A program made the position numbers and the translations under genes. From Bifidobacteriaceae bacterium (GTDB lineage Bacteria > Actinomycetota > Actinomycetes > Actinomycetales > WQXJ01): a stretch of DNA of 54,026 nucleotides. The notes below the pieces were generated by a model. It was not told the DNA's origin, did not search any database, and saw only the letters and a program-made list of their open reading frames with translations. Every line of letters begins with the position of its first letter. Position 1 is the first letter of the stretch. Where the stretch lies: the NCBI GenBank assembly GCA_031278655.1, contig JAITJZ010000088.1:1-54026 (forward strand), read 5' to 3'. Shown here piece by piece: positions 48,351 through 54,026 of the stretch.

Positions 48351-48381
48351 TGGTCTTTCCTTTCTGTTCAGGGGCCGGCCG

Positions 48382-49059
48382 TCACTGGCCGTAAATGTTC
48401 TGGTAGCGCTCGTAGAGCTGGTCGATCTCGGCTTGGGTCAGGGGGGCCAGCGCCCCCGCCTGGCGGGCGATGTGAACGGTGCGCGCGACTTCCTCTGCCA
48501 TGACGGCGGCTTTGACGGCCGCCTTGGCGTCTTTGCCGATGGTGAAGACGCCGTGGTTGGCCATCAGCACGGCCGGCGAGCGTGAGCCAGCCAGGGTCTC
48601 GACAATGCCTCGGCCGATCGAGTCGTCGCCGATCATCGCCAGCGGTCCCACCGGTATTGGGCCGCCGAACTCGTCCGCCATCATGGTCAGCACGCAGGGT
48701 ATTGGTTCGCGCCGGGCCGCCCAGGCGGTCGCGTAGGTGGAATGGGTGTGGACCACGCCGCCGACGTGCGCCAGGCGCCGGTAGACGTAGGCGTGGGAGG
48801 CGGTGTCCGATGACGCCTTGGCCGTTCCCGCCACCACCTCGCCTTGGAGGTCGGTCACCACCATGGCCTGTGGGGTCAGTTCCTCATAGGTGACGCCGGA
48901 GGGTTTGATGACCATCAGGTCCTCGCCCGGGACGCGGGCGGAGACGTTCCCGGCCGTCCAGGCCACCAGCCCCCAGCGTGGCAGTTCGGCGTGCAGGCGC
49001 GCCACTTCGGCGCGCAACTCCTCGACGCGGGCGCGAGCTGAGCTGGGGATGGTGTTCAC
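48382..49059 (-). CDS. araD: L-ribulose-5-phosphate 4-epimerase
   Basis: [41 protein letters not shown] start. Confidence 0.95.
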   Translation of the reverse strand: MNTIPSSARARVEELRAEVARLHAELPRWGLVAWTAGNVSARVPGEDLMVIKPSGVTYEELTPQAMVVTDLQGEVVAGTAKASSDTASHAYVYRRLAHVGGVVHTHSTYATAWAARREPIPCVLTMMADEFGGPIPVGPLAMIGDDSIGRGIVETLAGSRSPAVLMANHGVFTIGKDAKAAVKAAVMAEEVARTVHIARQAGALAPLTQAEIDQLYERYQNIYGQ

Positions 49060-49118
49060 TGTTGGACCCCTTTCAGCGGTCTGTTCCCGGCAGCGCCTTT
49101 GACCTGCCGCCTCATCGA

Positions 49119-49132
49119 TGTTAGCGCTAACG
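49119..49132. promoter_or_regulatory. LacI-family operator in the araD/araB divergent region
   Basis: TGTTAGCGCTAACG. Confidence 0.75.
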
Positions 49133-49197
49133 CGGGCAGACCTCAAGCCGTATAATCAGCTATGCGCCCGGACGCCACCCGTCAAGGAGGATTGGAA

Positions 49198-50874
49198 ATG
49201 GCCACATCCCAGCACGCCGCCCCCGGATCGAACAACGCTGGCAGCCCAAGCCGACCGGACGCCCCGGTGGGCGAGCGGATCGCGGCTGGCGAGGGCTGTC
49301 TCGGCGTTGAACTGGGCTCGACACGGATCAAGGCCTGCCTGATCGGCCCCGGCGGCGAGGTCTGGGCGACCGGCTCGCACGAATGGGAGAACCACTATCG
49401 CGGCGGGCTGTGGACCTACGGGCTGGACGAGGTCTGGGACGGGCTGGCCGCCAGCCACGAGGCTCTGGTCGCGGACGCGCGCCGGCGCCACGGCGTTGAG
49501 ATCCGGTCCTACCGGGCGATCGGCGTCAGCGCCATGATGCACGGCTACCTGGCGTTCGACCGCGCTGGCGAATTGCTGACTCCGTTCCGGACTTGGCGCA
49601 ACACCAACACCGGCCCGGCGGCGGCGGCGCTGAGCGAATTGTTAGCGTTCAACATCCCGCTGCGCTGGTCGGCGGCGCACCTTTATCAAGCCGTCCTGGA
49701 CGGCGAGCCGCATGTGGGCGAGGTCGATTTCATCACCACCCTCGCGGGCTACGTCCACTGGCAGTTGACCGGCCGCAAGGTGCTGGGAGTCGGCGACGCC
49801 TCCGGCATGTTCCCCATCGACTCGGCGGCGGGCGACTGGGACGCGCCCATGCTGGCCGCCTTCGACGCGCTGATCGCCGAGGGCGGGCGGACCGCGCCCC
49901 GAGGGTCGCTGCGCGACCTCCTGCCCCAGGTCAAACTGGCTGGTCAGGAAGCCGGGCGGTTGACCGAGGCGGGCGCCGCGCGACTCGACCGCTCGGGCCG
50001 GTTGGCGGCGGGCATCCCCCTCTGCCCGCCCGAAGGCGACGCCGGCACCGGCATGGTCGCCACCAATGCCGTCGCCCCCGGGACCGGCAACGTCTCGGTC
50101 GGCACGTCGATTTTCGCCATGGTGGTGCTGGACGGGCCGCTGGCGCGGCCGCACCCGGAGCTGGACCTGGTCACCACCCCTTCAGGCGACCCGGTCGCCA
50201 TGGTCCACTGCAACAACGGGGCCAGCGAACTGGGCGCTTGGGCGGGCGTCTTCGGCGAGTTCGCCTCGGCGCTGGGCGCCGGTCCGGCCGGGGCCGGCCT
50301 GATCGACCCGGACCGCGTCTTCGAAGTCCTGTTCCGGGCGGCCTTGGAGGGCGAGCCTGACGGCGGCGGCCTGCTGGCGTACAACCTGCTCTCCGGCGAG
50401 CCGGTTGTCGGCCTGACCGAGGGGCGGCCGCTGATCCTGCGCACCCCGGACAGCCGCCTGACCCTGGCGAACCTCATGCGCGCCCAGTTGTACGCCGCCT
50501 TCGCCGCGCTGGCGCTCGGCATGAGGGTGCTGGCCAGCGAGGACGTGCGCATCGACGCCATCTACGGCCATGGCGGCATCTTCAAGACCGAGGCCGTGGC
50601 GGCGCGTCTGCTGGCGGCGGCCATCGGTGCCCCGGTCGGCGTGGCGGCATCGGCCGGCGAGGGCGGGGCCTGGGGGATCGCGCTGCTGGCGCGTTACTTG
50701 GAGGCCGCCCAGGCCGGGCTGTCCTTGGCGGACTTCCTCACCCAAAACGTCTTTTCCGATGCCGCCGCCCAGGTCACAGCCCCGCAACCGGAAGACGTGG
50801 CCGGCTTTGCGGCCTTCCTGAAGCGTTACGAGGCCGGGTTGGCGATCGAGCGCGCCGCCGTCGAAGCGACCTGA
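49198..50874 (+). CDS. araB: FGGY-family carbohydrate kinase (probable ribulokinase)
   Basis: GVELGSTRIKACLIG, divergent from araD-araA; SD AAGGAGG. Confidence 0.82.
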   Translation: MATSQHAAPGSNNAGSPSRPDAPVGERIAAGEGCLGVELGSTRIKACLIGPGGEVWATGSHEWENHYRGGLWTYGLDEVWDGLAASHEALVADARRRHGVEIRSYRAIGVSAMMHGYLAFDRAGELLTPFRTWRNTNTGPAAAALSELLAFNIPLRWSAAHLYQAVLDGEPHVGEVDFITTLAGYVHWQLTGRKVLGVGDASGMFPIDSAAGDWDAPMLAAFDALIAEGGRTAPRGSLRDLLPQVKLAGQEAGRLTEAGAARLDRSGRLAAGIPLCPPEGDAGTGMVATNAVAPGTGNVSVGTSIFAMVVLDGPLARPHPELDLVTTPSGDPVAMVHCNNGASELGAWAGVFGEFASALGAGPAGAGLIDPDRVFEVLFRAALEGEPDGGGLLAYNLLSGEPVVGLTEGRPLILRTPDSRLTLANLMRAQLYAAFAALALGMRVLASEDVRIDAIYGHGGIFKTEAVAARLLAAAIGAPVGVAASAGEGGAWGIALLARYLEAAQAGLSLADFLTQNVFSDAAAQVTAPQPEDVAGFAAFLKRYEAGLAIERAAVEAT

Positions 50875-50904
50875 CCCGGGCGCGCGGGCCGCGCCCGGGG
50901 GCTG

Positions 50905-52098
50905 TCAGGTTTCCTGGGTGGGCGGGTCGGGAATCGGGCCCGTCTGGTCCGGCTGGGCGAGCCAGTCGGCGGCCGCGCCCGAGGCGGGCTGGTCCGGCTG
51001 GGCGGTCAGGCCCAAGTCTGGCGCTGGTTGGGCCGGCGCCTGCTGGGCTGAGTCCGGCGCGGCCGCCTGCGGCGGATAGCTCGGCGCGGGCACGGCGGCT
51101 GGCGGGTAGGCGCCGCCCCCGGGCGGCGCCCCGGGCGGCGGGGAGTCTCCGAGTCCAACCCAGGCCTGCAGGCTGCGCTCCCCGGGCGGCGCCCCGGGCG
51201 GCGGCCCCATCGGTCGGCCCGGCTCGGGCCGGTTGCGCAAGCTCTTGATGCTGGCAGCCGCGGCCACCATGGCCGCCGTCTCGCAGACCAGGCCCAGCAG
51301 GTCGACCAGACTTACGAGGTTGCCGTACCGAACTGTCTGCCAGATGGTCATCAGGATGGACAGCCCGCCGATGATGGCGGCGATGGCCAGCGCCGGGGCC
51401 GCGCCCTTGCTGGCCCTTCTGGCGCCCAGGCACCACAGAATAATGAGCAACGCCCACAGCAGGGGATAGACGAACAGTAGGAGCACGACCTGGACGCGGC
51501 TGAACAGCGGCCAATCCGCGAAGTACTCGAGGTTCGCGTTCAGGGACGCCAAGTACCATCCCGTGATGATCCAGTGGGACAGCGCCACGAAGCCGATGGG
51601 CAGCGCCAGCAGCGCTGCCGCCTGCCGGTTGGACGTGGCGAAAGCCAGGATGGCGAACAGCACCATGCCGAGCACGGCCACCAGCTCGGACAGCATGAAC
51701 GGCCAGTTTTCCGCGAAGCTCCAGAGTCCGCTGAGCCCGTACCAGTAGCCCCCGATGGCGTTGTCGATGATTGATATCAGCACGGCCACCGCCATGATGC
51801 TCCCGGCGGCGATCATGCCGCCGCGGCCGCCGCCGCCCGCCGGTGGTGGGACAGGCGCCCGCCGCGCCGGCGGATAACCAGGCGGCGGGTAACCGGGCGG
51901 CGGGTAACCAGGCGGTGGATAGCCGGGAGGGGCGCCGTATTGGGGCCGGGGCGGCGCGTAGACCGGGCGCGAATAGGGGGCGGGCGGCGCTGGTGCGGGC
52001 GGCGCCGGGGCGGGCGGCGCGGGCGCCAGGTCCGCGCCGCAGTTGGCGCAGAAGCGCGCGCCTTGGCGCACAGCGGCTCCACATCGTTGACAGAACAT
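50905..52098 (-). CDS. Zinc-ribbon membrane protein with Pro-rich repeats
   Basis: MFCQRCGAAVRQGARFCANCGADL; GYPPPGYPPPGYPPPGYPP; multiple TM. Confidence 0.8.
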   Translation of the reverse strand: MFCQRCGAAVRQGARFCANCGADLAPAPPAPAPPAPAPPAPYSRPVYAPPRPQYGAPPGYPPPGYPPPGYPPPGYPPARRAPVPPPAGGGGRGGMIAAGSIMAVAVLISIIDNAIGGYWYGLSGLWSFAENWPFMLSELVAVLGMVLFAILAFATSNRQAAALLALPIGFVALSHWIITGWYLASLNANLEYFADWPLFSRVQVVLLLFVYPLLWALLIILWCLGARRASKGAAPALAIAAIIGGLSILMTIWQTVRYGNLVSLVDLLGLVCETAAMVAAAASIKSLRNRPEPGRPMGPPPGAPPGERSLQAWVGLGDSPPPGAPPGGGAYPPAAVPAPSYPPQAAAPDSAQQAPAQPAPDLGLTAQPDQPASGAAADWLAQPDQTGPIPDPPTQET

Positions 52099-52628
52099 GG
52101 CTGACCTCCTATTGGATGCGGCCCGGTCGAGTTGGTGCGCCGCTGCCGCGTCTGAACCTACCGAACACCCCAGCGCTGGTCAATGGGCGCCAGCAGAGAC
52201 GTCGGGACGCGGGCGCCTGGCCCCTGTTGCGCTGGGACGGGGAAGCGCGCCGCTCCGAATCGAAATGTCAAGTAAAAAAATGTTTCACGGGCCGCTCGGC
52301 CTGCGCGCACTGGGGTAGCGCCACGTCGGCCGCGCGTCCAGGGACCAATGGACGGGCGGGCCCGCCCCCGCCGCCGGACGGCGAATCCAGACGGGCGCGG
52401 TCAGCGCCGACGGACCGTCCGGCCCATGGTAGAAGGGGAAAGATTGGGGCAGTTGGCGCCGCCCGGCGGCGTTCTGGCGCTGGCGCAAAGGGCGGGCGCC
52501 AGCCGGAGGCGGCCAGGAGGCGCCGGACCCGAAGGGCGGGCGCGGGCGGAACTCGCCAAGCGCGGGCCGGGCGGCCGTTAGGCCCTGGGCAGGGCCCAAT
52601 CAGATGCCTAAAGGGCGCCTGAGCGGCA

Positions 52629-52655
52629 CCCCGGCGGCGCCTGCTGCCGCCGGGG
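52629..52655. terminator. Hairpin CCCCGGCGGC-N7-GCCGCCGGGG
   Basis: Perfect 10-bp stem, 7-nt loop. Confidence 0.4.
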
Positions 52656-52850
52656 ATTCAAGGGTCCTCTGGCGCCGTTCGGCGCCGGGCGAGCGCGATC
52701 AGAGTCAGAGCTGAGTAGTTCCACTGACATGACTTGGACAGATCCTTCCTGGCCCGCAGGCGTGTCGGCAGAGTAAAAAGCCGTTGGCCACTCGCCCCTT
52801 TGACCGGGCGGTCGGGCCCTCTCCGGAGGAGTCAAGCGAAGGAGCTGCTC

Positions 52851-53933
52851 ATGAAATTGAAGAACGGATTGCGGGTGCTGTGGCGCAACCAGCATGAAAT
52901 CCAAATCGGCTCAGATCCAAGACTCGCCCGAACCTTCTGGATCGAACACCCACGCGAGTTCGATGTCATCCAGTTGCTCGAGACCGACCGCACGGCCGCG
53001 CAACTCCGTCGCCAATTGGCCGCCGCCGGCGGCCGCAGGGAGCGGATCGACCAGCTCCTGCGCGAAATCCGCGACGCCGGGCTGATGAACACCACCAATC
53101 ACGTCACCACCGCTGAGATGCAGGTGCCACCGACCCGCCGCGACCTGCTCGCGGCCGAGGCCGAGACCCGCTCCCTGATCGAGGACGACGGCTGGCAGAC
53201 CCTGGCTCAGAGGGTCAACCAGCGCGTCAGCATCTACGGCTTGGGGCGCACCGGCGCCCACACCGCCGTCGCGCTGGCCACATCCGGCGTCGGCCTGCTC
53301 CAACTGATCGACTCGCGCCCGGTGCGCCAGCGCGACCGGGGCCCAATCTACAGCCGCGAGAGCATCGGCCAGCCGCGGGCCGAGGCGCTGGCCGAGTTCA
53401 TCCAACGTCAGGACTTGGACTGCGAGACTCGCACGCATGGCCGTTTGTCCAGGCCAGACGTGGCTGTGATGGTCGGGGAGGAAGTCGCCGACCCGGCCCG
53501 GGCGGCATTCTTGTCCTCGCACTCGATCAAGCATTTGTCGGTGGTCACGGCCGAGTTGTCGATCACTTGCGGGCCGTGGGTGCCGGAGAGGTCCGGGCCC
53601 TGCCTGAGATGCCAACGCCTCTGGGCGGTTGAGAATGACCCCTGTTGGCCCGGCCTCGCCACCCAACGTTTCACCAGGTCAGCGGTGGCCGCCCGGGGCG
53701 AGGACCCGAATCTGGCGGCGATGGCCGGCCACTTGGCCGCCACCCAGGTGTTGGAGGGGCTGGCGGGGCGCCGCCCGCCCACGCTGGCGCACACCGTCAC
53801 CGTCTCCCTGCCCGCCTACGAGCTGGAATGGGAGGAGATCGCCACCCACCCGAAATGCAAGTCGCACGATCCGCGCCCGTCGCGCACTGTCTGCTGGAAG
53901 CCGCCGCCGAATCTCCCCCTGCCGCCGACCTGA
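52851..53933 (+). CDS. ThiF/E1-like protein (TOMM leader-binding / Rv3196-like family)
   Basis: RVSIYGLGRTGAHTAVALATSGVGLLQLIDSRPV Rossmann; Cys-rich CLRCQRLWAVENDPCW; SD aaggag before ATG 52851. Confidence 0.75.
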   Translation: MKLKNGLRVLWRNQHEIQIGSDPRLARTFWIEHPREFDVIQLLETDRTAAQLRRQLAAAGGRRERIDQLLREIRDAGLMNTTNHVTTAEMQVPPTRRDLLAAEAETRSLIEDDGWQTLAQRVNQRVSIYGLGRTGAHTAVALATSGVGLLQLIDSRPVRQRDRGPIYSRESIGQPRAEALAEFIQRQDLDCETRTHGRLSRPDVAVMVGEEVADPARAAFLSSHSIKHLSVVTAELSITCGPWVPERSGPCLRCQRLWAVENDPCWPGLATQRFTRSAVAARGEDPNLAAMAGHLAATQVLEGLAGRRPPTLAHTVTVSLPAYELEWEEIATHPKCKSHDPRPSRTVCWKPPPNLPLPPT

Positions 53934-53973
53934 AAGCCAGCCGCGGTGGGGCAAACTGGGTCTATCCGTACCA

Positions 53974-54026
53974 GTGACCGATGCCGTCGCCCCGGAGGCG
54001 AGGGCTTGGGAGGTCAAGCAGGCGGG
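53974..54026 (+). CDS. Start of a truncated CDS at the window edge (possibly a YgjP/M48-like metallohydrolase)
   Basis: GTG start: MTDAVAPEARAWEVKQAG... Confidence 0.3.
   Translation, partial: MTDAVAPEARAWEVKQA

Overview
High-GC actinobacterial chromosomal window, mostly housekeeping synteny: rpsB-tsf-pyrH-frr-cdsA-rlmN-DivIVA-like; rpsO-pnp-M16 peptidase...dapB; dinG; EF-G2-like; a CydDC-type ABC pair; DUF6350-like; hemH; purN. Accessory modules are interspersed: an SLC13 transporter, a sugar ABC/GH3/LacI cluster, an AztD-like zinc lipoprotein, MarR/RND and TetR/MMPL efflux units, a LacI/araA/araD/araB arabinose locus, and a ThiF/E1-like protein. No tRNA, rRNA, CRISPR array, transposase or integrase was recognised. 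Points most worth a second look: (1) cdsA carries an in-frame amber codon inside an otherwise intact reading frame; (2) a two-gene secreted/membrane cassette interrupts the usual pnp-M16-dapB block, next to four identical-arm 21-bp palindromes arranged as a duplicated 60-bp unit, and a related hairpin family follows dinG; (3) the palindrome TTAGCGCTAA occurs four times, three inside unrelated coding sequences; (4) the motif GGCATCGGGC is dispersed and over-represented; (5) a Zur-box-like site precedes the AztD-like gene; (6) the ferrochelatase is proteobacterial-type in an actinobacterial context; (7) tandem operator-like sites precede tetR. All calls come from reading the sequence and the ORF track; no database search was run.
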